A DNA stretch of 32,518 bases from a bacterium. GTDB lineage: Bacteria > Pseudomonadota > Gammaproteobacteria > Burkholderiales > Burkholderiaceae_C. Position numbers and translations under genes: made by a program. Positions 1 through 8,200 of this stretch are shown here, piece by piece. The notes below the pieces were generated by a model, which worked only from the letters and a program-made list of their open reading frames with translations, was not told where the DNA came from and searched no databases. The stretch is from the NCBI GenBank assembly GCA_030824555.1, contig JAVBXK010000115.1, positions 1-32,518 on the forward strand. Reading direction: 5' to 3'. Within the stretch, counting starts at the first letter, position 1; every line of letters begins with the position of its first letter.

Positions 1-1
1 G

Positions 2-2560
2 GGGGGGGGCAGTGGGGAAGGGGTTGCCGTCAATGCCGACAGGGCCAGGCGAGCGACCGATGCGCTGTTTGCGAAATGGTCTGTGAAGCTCGATGCACAT
101 GCATTCAATGAGTTGGTGCGCCGTTCGCTGGACCGGCGACGTTTGTTGGGCCTGGTGACGGGTTTCCATGCGCAACAGGCAGACCTGCACCAACGGTTGC
201 AAGACGAACAGCACCGGTGTGTGAAGGCGCTGGAAGATGCAGACCGTGCCCGTACAGATGCGCATGCGTTGCGCGTGGCGCATGACCATGCGTGTGCGGA
301 TCGCGATGCAGCCAGGCAGGATGCGAGCCTGATTCGTCAGGATGCGAACCAGATTCGTCAGGAATGTGAGGCACAACGGCAGGAATGCGGAACGCTTCGA
401 CATGAGCGCAACGAGGCCAGGCGGGATTGGATGGTTGCTGCCCACCAGCGCGACCACCAGACTTTGCTGCTGAACCAGTCGTTGCAGCGTGAGCAAGAAG
501 CTGGGCAGCGTGAGCAGAATTTGGCTCGTGAGCGGGACCACGTTCTGGCGAGAGAGGCCGCGCTGACGCATGAGCTGGAAGCTGTGCATCAACGCCTGTA
601 TCAAGCGGAGTTGCGGGCCGAACAGTTGCAGGCTCGTTTTGACCAGGTGGTGTCAAGCCGTTCCTGGTCGGTCACGAAGCCCTTGCGGCTGGCCACGCGC
701 GTTACGCAGGTGGCCAGGCGATTGGGGATGAAGGGTGCGGTGGACCGTGGGGTTGCACTGCTCAAGGCAGAGGGCGTTCAGGGTGTTTTGAGCCGGGTAG
801 ACAGTGGGGCCACTCAGTCAGAGGGGCAGAACGCAGTCGCGACGGGCAGAACGTATGCCGATTGGGTGGCCCGGTTTGACACGCTGACCGCTGACGCCGT
901 GTCTGCTTTGGCTGCTGACCTGGCGGCATTGACTCACCGACCGAAGGTGTCGTTGGTGATGCCTGTGTACAACACGTTGGCCAACGACTTGGAGGCGGCC
1001 ATCGCATCGGTGACATCCCAGATTTACGGGGATTGGGAGTTGTGCATCTGTGACGATGCATCCACGCAGCCCCATGTGTGGCCGCTGCTGGAAGGGTTGG
1101 CTGGTTCGGACAGCCGGATCAAGGTGATGCGACGTGAGTCGAATGGGCACATATCGGCAGCAACCAACTCGGCGTTGTCGATGTGCACCGGTGACTATGT
1201 CGCTTTTCTTGACCATGATGACGTGCTTGCGCCCCATGCGCTGCTGCGGGTGGTCGAGTGGTTCGAGTCGCATCGGGGTGTTCGGCTGGTGTATTCGGAT
1301 GAAGACAAAATCGGGTTGGATGGCCAGCGTTTCGATCCCTATTTCAAACCTGATTTCAACCTTGGTTTGTTGCGCTCACACAATTACATGTGTCATTTTG
1401 CAGTCTACGAGCGGGCGTTGTTGGAAACGTTGGGGGGTATCAGGCTGGGGTTTGAGGGTGCACAGGACTATGACCTTGCACTGAGGGCTGTCGACGCAGT
1501 CAACCCGGAACAGATTGGGCACATTCCGCATGTGCTGTATCACTGGCGTGTGACCCCAGGGTCTACCGCAGGCGGCCATCAGGAGAAGTCGTATGCATTT
1601 CTGGCTGGGCAGCGGGCATTGACCGAGCATTTGGCTCGGCGCGGTTTGCCCGGCGAGGTGCTGGAGGCGCCTGAGGCGCCGGGCATGTACCGGGTTCAGT
1701 GGGCGTTGCCCAAAGTCCATCCGTTGGTGTCTATCGTCATTCCCACGCGCAACGGTGTGGATCTGTTGAAGACGTGCCTCGACTCCCTCAAAACAACGCG
1801 CTACCAATCTATCGAGGTGGTGGTCGTCGACAACGGCAGTGACGATCCGGCTGCTTTGGCCTTGATGGCGCAGCGGGAGCTGGCGGGTGAGATCAAGGTG
1901 CTGCGTGACCCAAGCCCGTTCAACTATTCAGCGTTGAACAACCGCGCGGTGCGTGACATGTGCCGGGGTGAGTTTGTGGTGCTGATGAACAACGACATCG
2001 AAATTACCCACCCCGAGTGGTTGGCCGAGATGGTGGGTGTTGCACTTGAGCCCCGGGTGGGGTGTGTGGGGGCCAGGCTTTGGTACCCGGACGGGCGTCT
2101 GCAGCATGGTGGGGTCATCATGGTGTGTGGTGTGGCGGGCCACGCGCACAAGTACTTGCCCAAAGGGCATCATGGCTATATGGGGCGAGCGGTGCTGACG
2201 CAAGACTTTCTGGCGGTTACCGCTGCCTGCTTGCTGATCAGGCGATCGGTGTTTGACCAGATTGGTGGGTTGGACGAGTCGCTCAAGGTGGCGTTCAACG
2301 ATGTCGATTTTTGTCTGCGTGTGCATTCGGCGGGTTTTCGCAATGTCTGGACACCGTTTGCGCAGATGGTTCACCATGAGTCGGTGACCAGGGGACACGA
2401 GGACACGCCTGAAAAGCAGCAGCGTTTTGCGGGGGAAATTGGCATTTTGCAGAAGCGCTGGCCAGCGTTGCTGGCGAATGACCCGTGTTACAGCCCCAAT
2501 TTGACCAACCAGGCTGAGGACTTTTCATATGCCTGGCCACCGCGAAGGAAGATGCCTTGA
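2..2560 (+). CDS. Two-domain family 2 glycosyltransferase with N-terminal coiled coil (5' end cut by window)
   Basis: Cytoplasmic glycosyltransferase likely to extend a surface glycan such as O-antigen or exopolysaccharide. Numbering from the GTG at 83, residues about 25-200 are charged, Q/E/R-rich and heptad-like, with repeats such as IRQDAN, so a coiled coil is expected. GT-A domain 1 starts near residue 287 (VSLVMPVYN), with DHDD near 376 and SDEDK near 403. Domain 2 starts near 546 (VSIVIPTRNG), with DNGSDDP near 583, NNDIEI near 633 and a GGLDE...NDVDFCLR acceptor-side motif near 716-745. Both domains keep acidic nucleotide-sugar/metal motifs. The frame stays open upstream of 83 to base 2 and reads like protein, so the true start probably lies outside the window. 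The next gene starts inside this stop codon. Donor and acceptor sugars cannot be told from sequence. Confidence 0.9.
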   Translation, partial: GGGSGEGVAVNADRARRATDALFAKWSVKLDAHAFNELVRRSLDRRRLLGLVTGFHAQQADLHQRLQDEQHRCVKALEDADRARTDAHALRVAHDHACADRDAARQDASLIRQDANQIRQECEAQRQECGTLRHERNEARRDWMVAAHQRDHQTLLLNQSLQREQEAGQREQNLARERDHVLAREAALTHELEAVHQRLYQAELRAEQLQARFDQVVSSRSWSVTKPLRLATRVTQVARRLGMKGAVDRGVALLKAEGVQGVLSRVDSGATQSEGQNAVATGRTYADWVARFDTLTADAVSALAADLAALTHRPKVSLVMPVYNTLANDLEAAIASVTSQIYGDWELCICDDASTQPHVWPLLEGLAGSDSRIKVMRRESNGHISAATNSALSMCTGDYVAFLDHDDVLAPHALLRVVEWFESHRGVRLVYSDEDKIGLDGQRFDPYFKPDFNLGLLRSHNYMCHFAVYERALLETLGGIRLGFEGAQDYDLALRAVDAVNPEQIGHIPHVLYHWRVTPGSTAGGHQEKSYAFLAGQRALTEHLARRGLPGEVLEAPEAPGMYRVQWALPKVHPLVSIVIPTRNGVDLLKTCLDSLKTTRYQSIEVVVVDNGSDDPAALALMAQRELAGEIKVLRDPSPFNYSALNNRAVRDMCRGEFVVLMNNDIEITHPEWLAEMVGVALEPRVGCVGARLWYPDGRLQHGGVIMVCGVAGHAHKYLPKGHHGYMGRAVLTQDFLAVTAACLLIRRSVFDQIGGLDESLKVAFNDVDFCLRVHSAGFRNVWTPFAQMVHHESVTRGHEDTPEKQQRFAGEIGILQKRWPALLANDPCYSPNLTNQAEDFSYAWPPRRKMP

Positions 2561-4446
2561 GAACCGTTGAGCAGCGCCTCGCACGCTTGCAAAAGTTGTT
2601 GCCGTTGTTGGCCTGTCCAGTGTGCGGTGGTGTATTGAAGCATGCTGATCATGAGTTGATTTGCCAGAACTGTTCTTTGGCATATCAAGTGATCGGTGGC
2701 GTGCCCATTCTGATTTCCCCTGAGCTTGTGACGCAGGGGCTGGGCGCACAACTGGGTGCAGACGAGAACATTTCGAAGCATCCCTACAGCCCGGCTTCCA
2801 TCGCCATACTGGAGCAGTTTGTCAACGGACTTGTGCTTGATTTAGGCGCAGGGGGCAAACACATCGAATATGAGCATGTTGTTCAGGTAGATGTATTTCG
2901 GTTTCCCATGACTGACGTTGTGGCATCTGCTGATTGTTTGCCCTTCAAGTCCAATGTCTTCGATGCGTTGATCAGCCAGGCGGTTTTTGAGCACCTGCAG
3001 TATCCGGATATCGCTGCAGAAGAAGTGCGTCGGGTACTGAAGCTTGGGGGGGTGGCGAAGATCGATACGGCGTTCTTGCAGCCTGAGCACGCCTACCCAC
3101 ACCATTATTTCAATGCGACGGAAGCTGGGTTGCGGCACTGGTTCAGGAACTTTGAAATCGAGTGGAGTGGTGTGGAGCCGTACCAGCGTCCCATGTGGAG
3201 TTTGGAATGGCTGCTTTCGGACTATTTGGAAGCATTGGGTGACGATGCGAGGCCGACGGTTGAAGCTTTCAGCGTTGGTCAGGTGGTGGAGGCCTTGCGT
3301 TCAGTCGCTCGCGGTTGTGCCTCATCAGATGACCTGCAAAGGTTCGATGTCCTCCAGCACTTTCAGCTTCCTGAAGCCAATCGCAGATTGGCTGCTGGCG
3401 TTTCTGTGCGTGCGGTAAAGCATGTTCCATGTGATTCGCGGCGTGAGAGTTCGGGTACGGAAGACCTCGCTGCGGAGCGCCGTGCCCAGTTCCTTCAGGG
3501 GATGCTTGAAACTCAGGTTGAGTGGATATCTGCCGTGGGGTTCGCCCAGAAGCTGGCTACCCACCGATCCCGGTGGCTGGCATTGCAGCTTGACAGGCAA
3601 TGGGAGCTGGAAGCGCATCTGCGCGCCGAAGTTGAATGGCGAGACCGAACCATTTCAGAACTGCAAGCGTTGCAAAAGGCACCGCCTTTGTCCGTCTTGT
3701 TGTACTGGTGGTGTGTATCTACGTTGAAAAAAGTGCTGCCGCTCAGTTTGTTTGAGCAACTGCGTCGGCTGCGAACAACCGGTCCAGTCGAGGAACCCCA
3801 GTCCGACGCACTGTCTGCGCAGCAAGCCGACCGCGTGCGGGAGTCGGTGGGAAGCGTTGAGGCGCAGCCGAGCAGCAAACAATCCGCAAATTGGGTGCAC
3901 ATTGAGGTAAGGCCTCAGGCTGTTCATGATCTTTTGGATCAGTTCTTCTCGTTGGTGTATCAGTCTCACACGGACTGGTGTTTGCACCTCTTGATGGATG
4001 AAAATCAAACGGCATCAGTCAAAAATGCAATGCGTTTGCTGCAAACGTGCGACAGCAGGGTGTCTGTGGTGACAGCTCGCGTCACCTCTTGCGCCGCTTC
4101 CGCGAACTGCAACAAGCAAGGCTGGTTCATCACGTTGCCGCCAGATGTCAAACTTCACCCTGAAGCGTTGTTGGAAGTTGCGAATCTGGCGCGGAGCGAC
4201 GAAGGGTTCAGTCATGTGGTGGGAGACACGTTGCACCTCGCCTTTGAAGATGCATCTCGCCCTCCAATTTTGTGCTTGGCGGGCAAGCCTGAGGCGGCTT
4301 GGCCTCAAACGCTGGATTCTCAGAGCCTGTCTGCATGGCCTGCATTTGAAAAACTGGGGGTGTTACCTGCAGCCACTGTGCGTTCGAGCGGCGTCGCCCG
4401 CATTCCGAAGGTGCTGTTCTATCGGTGGTCAATGCTGACTGCCTGA
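2557..4446 (+). CDS. Zinc-ribbon SAM methyltransferase fused to a degenerate GT2-like domain
   Basis: Starts at TTG (2557), overlapping the upstream TGA as TTGA, so translation is probably coupled to the glycosyltransferase. Residues 20-39 form a Trm112-like zinc ribbon with Cys20, Cys23, Cys36 and Cys39. A class I SAM methyltransferase follows: motif I is DLGAG at 95-99, and an FEHL...EEVRRVLKLGG segment lies around 145-167. Residues about 345-375 are helical and charged. From about residue 446 to the end the chain can be matched by eye to GT2 domain 1 of the upstream protein, including the closing IPKVLFYRWS (upstream IPHVLYHWRV). The DHDD motif has become PPDV (near 528-531) and SDED has become GDTL (near 556-559). 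The tail is therefore probably a non-catalytic GT fold used for binding. The acceptor of the methyl group, probably a glycan, is unknown. Confidence 0.8.
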   Translation: MRTVEQRLARLQKLLPLLACPVCGGVLKHADHELICQNCSLAYQVIGGVPILISPELVTQGLGAQLGADENISKHPYSPASIAILEQFVNGLVLDLGAGGKHIEYEHVVQVDVFRFPMTDVVASADCLPFKSNVFDALISQAVFEHLQYPDIAAEEVRRVLKLGGVAKIDTAFLQPEHAYPHHYFNATEAGLRHWFRNFEIEWSGVEPYQRPMWSLEWLLSDYLEALGDDARPTVEAFSVGQVVEALRSVARGCASSDDLQRFDVLQHFQLPEANRRLAAGVSVRAVKHVPCDSRRESSGTEDLAAERRAQFLQGMLETQVEWISAVGFAQKLATHRSRWLALQLDRQWELEAHLRAEVEWRDRTISELQALQKAPPLSVLLYWWCVSTLKKVLPLSLFEQLRRLRTTGPVEEPQSDALSAQQADRVRESVGSVEAQPSSKQSANWVHIEVRPQAVHDLLDQFFSLVYQSHTDWCLHLLMDENQTASVKNAMRLLQTCDSRVSVVTARVTSCAASANCNKQGWFITLPPDVKLHPEALLEVANLARSDEGFSHVVGDTLHLAFEDASRPPILCLAGKPEAAWPQTLDSQSLSAWPAFEKLGVLPAATVRSSGVARIPKVLFYRWSMLTA

Positions 4447-4559
4447 TGCACGCGTTTTGAAATGACCTTGTCCCCAGAAGCTGCGTCTGATAGATAGACC
4501 ACGCACGGGGTCACCGAGGTTGATCGGTCAGTCAATTTTCTTCGAACCTCATCGGAATG

Positions 4560-4748
4560 AGCATGTCTTCGGTGAATCACGGTCGCAGCGTGTCTCGGCA
4601 TGAGTCGCCGTGGACATCGTTGCTGGGCTGGCGCCGCAGGCATCGCTGGCATGGCGACGAAGTGCCCGTGGAACCCTGCCACGCTGTCCTGCTGCGCCAT
4701 CGAGATCGGCTATACGCCCCGGTGGCGCGAGATGAAGGCGTACTTCAC
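4560..4748 (-). pseudogene. IS3-family OrfB transposase fragment
   Basis: On the minus strand a GTG at 4748 overlaps the OrfA stop and reads VKYAFISRHRGV, then a TAG at 4712-4710, then PIS. IS3 OrfB proteins commonly begin MKYAFI..HRGVWPIS, so TAG replaces the Trp codon TGG. Beyond this, similarity is patchy (for example a THAETR segment in another frame), suggesting frameshifts. The DDE catalytic region is not present. Non-functional. Confidence 0.6.
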
Positions 4749-5047
4749 TTCGCTGCCGTTGCGGCATACGCCGGCGCTACTCCCAGGATGTCACGTCCCG
4801 TCGTTACCCGCGCCAGTTCGGCATGCAGTCTGGAGCGCCCTATCTGTTCGGCGCTCACCGGGCTGCTGTCGGCTCCAATGGGCTTGCCCTGTTGGTGTAC
4901 CTTGAACCAGCTAAGCAACGGCTGATCGACCATGCCCAACGTCTTGGCAACTGCCGCCATGTCTTGCCAGTCCTCTGGTAGGCATACCGCCTCTTGTCAG
5001 TATTCCAACGGGTAGCGAGCTGTCGGCAGCGCCTTTGCTATCGTCAA
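4745..5047 (-). pseudogene. IS3-family OrfA transposase, nonsense-mutated
   Basis: Read on the minus strand from TTG at 5047, the frame gives MTIAKALPTARYPLEY, a TGA stop, then QEAVCLPEDW and onward through AAVAKTLGMVDQ, LSWFKVHQQGK, ADSSPVSAEQ, SRLHAELARV and RDILG. From memory of the family this follows the usual IS3 OrfA order: an LEFKQEAV-type helix-turn-helix start, then a leucine-zipper-like end with ELARVKMERDILG. The in-frame TGA falls where a Lys or Phe codon is usual. The helix-turn-helix is therefore truncated unless translation restarts at the ATG at 4960. It ends at 4745, overlapping the OrfB start as GTGA. Confidence 0.7.
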
Positions 5048-5225
5048 TTTCTGTGCTCCTCACTTAGATTGAATCACTCAGCAAGGGATACGCTTATCGG
5101 GTGCAAGGGCCCGCGAGTCTGGAGTGATTTCCACGAGAAGCTCTGCAAAACCGTTGGTGCTGAGTCTTGTTGCGATGGTGCAACACCTGTCTGTGCCTGT
5201 GATGCTTGTCACGTGTTTCGCGCTT

Positions 5226-5242
5226 GGCAACTTGAGGTTGCC
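5226..5242. repeat. Perfect inverted repeat upstream of the exported-protein gene
   Basis: GGCAAC and GTTGCC form a perfect 6-base-pair inverted repeat around a TTGAG spacer, about 130 bases before the start at 5376. A TACTAT hexamer lies just downstream at 5253-5258 and could be a -10 element, although no well-spaced -35 is visible. This may be an operator or a leader hairpin. No regulator in the window is linked to it. Confidence 0.35.
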
Positions 5243-5375
5243 GATGTTTTTCTACTATGATGCGGCTAACAGTGGTTCTCGGGCTGATCTGGCTCGCGTC
5301 ACAAGCTCAAGGAAAATCAAGGCAACTTGGCTTGAAAGCTGTTTATATTTTTTCCAACCCGTAGGAGTAAAAGTG

Positions 5376-6554
5376 ATGCTTAAAAAACGCGTGGTCGCGG
5401 CTGTTGCCGCTGCGCTGGTAGCTGGTACCGCAGGTGCTGTTGACGTTAGCCGCGAAGGTACAGGCGATTTCCTGTTCGCTCCCGCTTACTTTATTGGCGG
5501 TGGCTTGACTACCGACCTGAAAGTAATCAACACCAGCACTACCCAGTCTGTTGTGGCCAAAGTGGTGTTCCGTCACCCCGTGTCTTCAGCTGAAGTGCTT
5601 GACTTTTTGATCTACCTGTCACCAAGCGACGTTTGGAACGGTACCGTTTCTTGTGCTGCCGCTGATGCTGGTGGCAATTGCACAACGTCTGTTATCACCA
5701 GCGCGGATGATTCCATCCAGCTGTACAACAGCGCTTCTTTCGCATCTGCAACCAACCCAGCTGTCTACACGAACGACGGCACAGATGGTCGCGCAGCGCT
5801 GCCTAACCAAGGCTACGTTGAAGTCATCCTGGGCAGCGCATACGACGTGACTCCTTTCCGTCCTGGTGTTTTGAAGCCAAACATTCTGGCTGCTCACACT
5901 GCAGCGCCCGCTTTGGTTGCTCAAGCCGCTACGCCTAACGTGCTGACCGGTTCCGTGACTGCAAATGCGCCTGGCATTGGTAGCGCCACTCTGCCTTTGC
6001 TGGCTCTGGCTGACTACGACAACTCCTTCAAAACTGAAGTGGGTATCCTGTCTGGCTTGGACGTTGCCGGTCAACGCACTCCTGTGCGTGACGTGGAAGA
6101 AGCCCTGTGGACCAACAACATTGCCGTTCCCTACTCTGTGGGCGCTGGCAAAGTTTCCCTGGCTACCTTCACGTTCCCCACGAAGTTGACATACAACAAC
6201 GTGACAGACGGTCAGTACCCCTTCACGGCTACTACCTGTATCAATGCTGATATTTTCGACAACTTCGAAAACACCATCATTGGCGCGTCTTTCAACGTGT
6301 CTCCTCTGCCCGTGGCATCGTCAACTTGCTTGACTGAATTCCAGTGGCTGGCATTCGGTTCTCAGATCGGTACGGGTTCCTTTACTGAAGGTTGGTCACG
6401 TATCACGTTCCGTAACCCGACAGCTGCTGCTGCTCAGGTCGCCGTGGCTGCTGACAGCACCAACACCGGCCGTTCAGGCGTGCCAGCTCTCGTGACCGTG
6501 TTGCAAAAAGACACGAACAAGTTCACTTGGGCTTACGCTTCCAGCACCCGTTAA
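5376..6554 (+). CDS. Sec-exported surface or periplasmic protein, unknown family
   Basis: A 392-residue protein. I chose ATG 5376 because AGGAG at 5363-5367 lies 8 bases upstream and the protein then begins with a clean signal peptide (LKKR, a long Ala/Val core, then GTAGA before VDVS). The frame continues upstream to 5124 but that part does not resemble a protein start. The mature chain is rich in Thr, Ser, Ala, Val and Asn, as in beta-rich extracellular proteins. It has four cysteines (VSCAAADAGGNC, TTCINAD, SSTCLTEF) that could form two disulfides. It begins with a GTGDFLFAPAYF...KVINTS segment; I have an impression of similar segments in other proteobacterial secreted proteins but cannot name a family. 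Codon use (GCT, CGT, AAC, TTC, GGT) differs from its neighbours and suggests high expression. It is closed by a strong terminator. Its link to the downstream secretion operon is inference. Confidence 0.8.
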   Translation: MLKKRVVAAVAAALVAGTAGAVDVSREGTGDFLFAPAYFIGGGLTTDLKVINTSTTQSVVAKVVFRHPVSSAEVLDFLIYLSPSDVWNGTVSCAAADAGGNCTTSVITSADDSIQLYNSASFASATNPAVYTNDGTDGRAALPNQGYVEVILGSAYDVTPFRPGVLKPNILAAHTAAPALVAQAATPNVLTGSVTANAPGIGSATLPLLALADYDNSFKTEVGILSGLDVAGQRTPVRDVEEALWTNNIAVPYSVGAGKVSLATFTFPTKLTYNNVTDGQYPFTATTCINADIFDNFENTIIGASFNVSPLPVASSTCLTEFQWLAFGSQIGTGSFTEGWSRITFRNPTAAAAQVAVAADSTNTGRSGVPALVTVLQKDTNKFTWAYASSTR

Positions 6555-6573
6555 TTTTCGGTTGTAGGTTGGA

Positions 6574-6610
6574 AACAAAGGCAGCCCTGGTGGCTGCCTT
6601 TGTTCTTTTT
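6574..6610 (+). terminator. Strong intrinsic terminator
   Basis: A perfect 13-base-pair stem (6574-6586 with 6592-6604, AACAAAGGCAGCC and its complement) around a CTGGT loop, followed by CTTTTT. It starts about 20 bases after the stop of the exported-protein gene and only 17 bases before the start of the next gene. It should cut transcription sharply between the two. Confidence 0.9.
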
Positions 6611-6626
6611 AAACTAAGGAGTTGTG

Positions 6627-8111
6627 ATGTCTGCGTTGCACCGAATCACCCGTTTATTCGTAATTTTTTCTGCCCTCGTGTGCGGGGTTGTGCATGCACA
6701 GTTCATTTCTCTCCATCAGTATCCCCTTACCTATCTGACCTCCAGTGGAGTGGATGCGCAAGGCAATTATTATTCGCGTACCAGTGATCCCCTCTTGGGT
6801 TTTAAAAATCAATATGCACCTACGGGTGTGAGCGGGTGCGCGTTGGGTTACCCAGAGTACAGAAGCCTGTGTCAATCCCCATCGGGTGGGTTGAGTTTCA
6901 ATTTCACAGGGTATTCTGATTTCAATCAATTTAAGGTCTATGTGCCTGCGGGGACAACGTTCTTCTCTGTCACCGGCAATTTGCCGCAGAACAGCCAATA
7001 CGCAGTCGCTGTTCGCATGGATTCAGCCCCAGAGAGAACGGCTGCGCTGAGTGACACCGAGTACGAGACTAAGCGCAACAGTCAAGATATTTACTCTTCA
7101 TACGGTAGATTGATGAACGGTGAAGAGCTGGTCATGGTCCACAATTACGGTGGAAACATCAGTCTGGCGGGTGAGGCACGTTTCAGTTCAGCGCCCACTT
7201 CAACCGGCCGTTGGATATATTTCCGTGTCCTCAATGGCTCGTCGCTGTATTTATTGGGTGCTATCTACGAGATCAACCGTGACTTGTATGCGCAAGGATA
7301 TGCTGCCATGACCTTTGGTGGTGATGGTGATCCTGTTGCAGGAGGCACAAATCCAGGCACCAATCCAGGCACCAATCCAGGCACCAATCCAGGCACCAAT
7401 CCAGGCACATCGACCTCTTTGACGGGCATCACGTTGTCCGTTGCTGAGATTACTGTCGGTGCAACTGCCAACAGTGTAAAAATCAGCCCAGTCCCTGCTA
7501 CCGCAACGATGCCGGCGTGTACGGCAAGTCCCTCAGCGCTGATGCAAGCCGATTCAATCATCGCAGCATTGACGCCAAATGCCCCCGTCTGGTTGTTGAA
7601 CAGCACAGCTGCTGCTGCCCTGACCACTGCGACGACTGTGACGTTCACGTGTGGTGCTCAATCCGCAAGTTTGGTGGTCAGTCCGGCAGGGTTTGCAACG
7701 ACCATAAGCACTGAGGTGGTAACAGACCCGACAACAGCTGCGGTGACTTTGCGAGTGACGCTGACAAGAGGTACGGCTGAATTCGCTGCAGGTGGTGCCG
7801 TGGACTATTGGGTTGGAGGCTTGTTGCCAATCAATGCCTTTTTCTTTACAAACGATCAGTGGTTCTTCTTGGCGACGAACGCAACGACAAATGTGGCTGG
7901 ATGGACTCAGTTGACTTTGCCGAATCCTGCTTCAGTGGCTTTCAAGCATGTGGTTGCGCCTGCATCTGCGTCTGATGTGATTGAAATTCCACTGGGATTC
8001 TCAAAAGCAGAGGCAGCACCATTCATGCTGCAAGTACATTTTGGGTACAAGTCCGGGACCGGAAATTTCCGGAACATGGGAAAAATTTGGGATTCGACCA
8101 GTTCAAATTGA
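6627..8111 (+). CDS. Sec-exported protein with GTNP repeat linker
   Basis: A 494-residue protein starting at ATG 6627, with AAGGAG at 6616-6621 five bases upstream; the GTG at 6624 is less likely. The signal peptide has RITR, the hydrophobic core LFVIFSALVCGVV and a likely cut after VHA before QF. The N-terminal domain (about residues 25-235) contains a cysteine pair (SGCALGYPEYRSLC) and a beta-rich pattern. A linker of five exact GTNP units follows near residues 240-260. The C-terminal region is Thr/Ala/Val-rich and beta-like, with a further cysteine pair (PAC...FTC), perhaps Ig-like. I do not recognise the family. The layout of two exported domains joined by a flexible linker suggests a cell-surface or extracellular protein. 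It has its own terminator downstream. Confidence 0.8.
   Translation: MSALHRITRLFVIFSALVCGVVHAQFISLHQYPLTYLTSSGVDAQGNYYSRTSDPLLGFKNQYAPTGVSGCALGYPEYRSLCQSPSGGLSFNFTGYSDFNQFKVYVPAGTTFFSVTGNLPQNSQYAVAVRMDSAPERTAALSDTEYETKRNSQDIYSSYGRLMNGEELVMVHNYGGNISLAGEARFSSAPTSTGRWIYFRVLNGSSLYLLGAIYEINRDLYAQGYAAMTFGGDGDPVAGGTNPGTNPGTNPGTNPGTNPGTSTSLTGITLSVAEITVGATANSVKISPVPATATMPACTASPSALMQADSIIAALTPNAPVWLLNSTAAAALTTATTVTFTCGAQSASLVVSPAGFATTISTEVVTDPTTAAVTLRVTLTRGTAEFAAGGAVDYWVGGLLPINAFFFTNDQWFFLATNATTNVAGWTQLTLPNPASVAFKHVVAPASASDVIEIPLGFSKAEAAPFMLQVHFGYKSGTGNFRNMGKIWDSTSSN
7344..7408 (+). repeat. 12-bp in-frame tandem repeat encoding GTNP
   Basis: Five 12-base units (GGCACMAATCCA, where the first unit has A and the other four have C at the sixth base) run from 7344 to 7403, then GGCAC. 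Each encodes Gly-Thr-Asn-Pro. The last four units are identical in DNA, which favours slippage. Changes in copy number would alter linker length without a frameshift. Confidence 0.95.
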
Positions 8112-8133
8112 TCGAGTACTGCTAAAGCACAGG

Positions 8134-8139
8134 TATAAT
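8134..8139 (+). promoter_or_regulatory. Candidate -10 element just before a terminator hairpin
   Basis: A perfect TATAAT. The best upstream hexamer, TTGATC at 8108-8113, has a 20-base spacer, longer than the optimal 17, and no extended -10 TG is present. A transcript from here would start at the foot of the hairpin at 8147 and run into the secretion operon. This is the only promoter-like element I see between the terminated upstream gene and the operon. Confidence 0.35.
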
Positions 8140-8146
8140 GTGTAAC

Positions 8147-8172
8147 GCGGGCGTGAAGCGCCCGCTTTTTTT
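8147..8172 (+). terminator. Intrinsic terminator after the second exported protein
   Basis: GCGGGCG (8147-8153) pairs perfectly with CGCCCGC (8159-8165) around TGAAG and is followed by seven T. It lies 35 bases after the stop at 8111 and 28 bases before the start of the next gene, so it separates the exported-protein gene from the secretion operon. Confidence 0.9.
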
Positions 8173-8200
8173 ATCTCCTAAAATTCATATAGGAAAAATA

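Larger units (their letters stand above)
4560..5062 (-). mobile_element. Decayed IS3-family insertion sequence remnant
   Basis: The roughly 930-base gap between the methyltransferase and the first exported protein holds the wreck of an IS3-type element on the minus strand. An OrfA frame is recognisable with one stop, followed by the start of an OrfB frame that overlaps the OrfA stop. OrfB is soon interrupted and then loses similarity. A Shine-Dalgarno-like GTGAGGAG precedes OrfA (minus strand, about 5055-5062). I could not identify terminal inverted repeats or target duplications, so the limits are approximate. Bases 4447-4560 and 5063-5220 hold nothing I can name. Confidence 0.7.

Noticed and set aside
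5224-5243. Sigma-54-like TTGGCA...TTGCC upstream of the exported-protein gene
   Set aside because: The GG and GC dinucleotides are 14 bases apart where 12 is required, so the spacing is wrong. I list the site only as an inverted repeat.
5124-5375. N-terminal extension of the first exported protein
   Set aside because: It would bury a clean signal peptide and ignores the AGGAG before ATG 5376.
7344-7408. CRISPR-like repeat array
   Set aside because: The units are contiguous 12-base coding repeats with no spacers.
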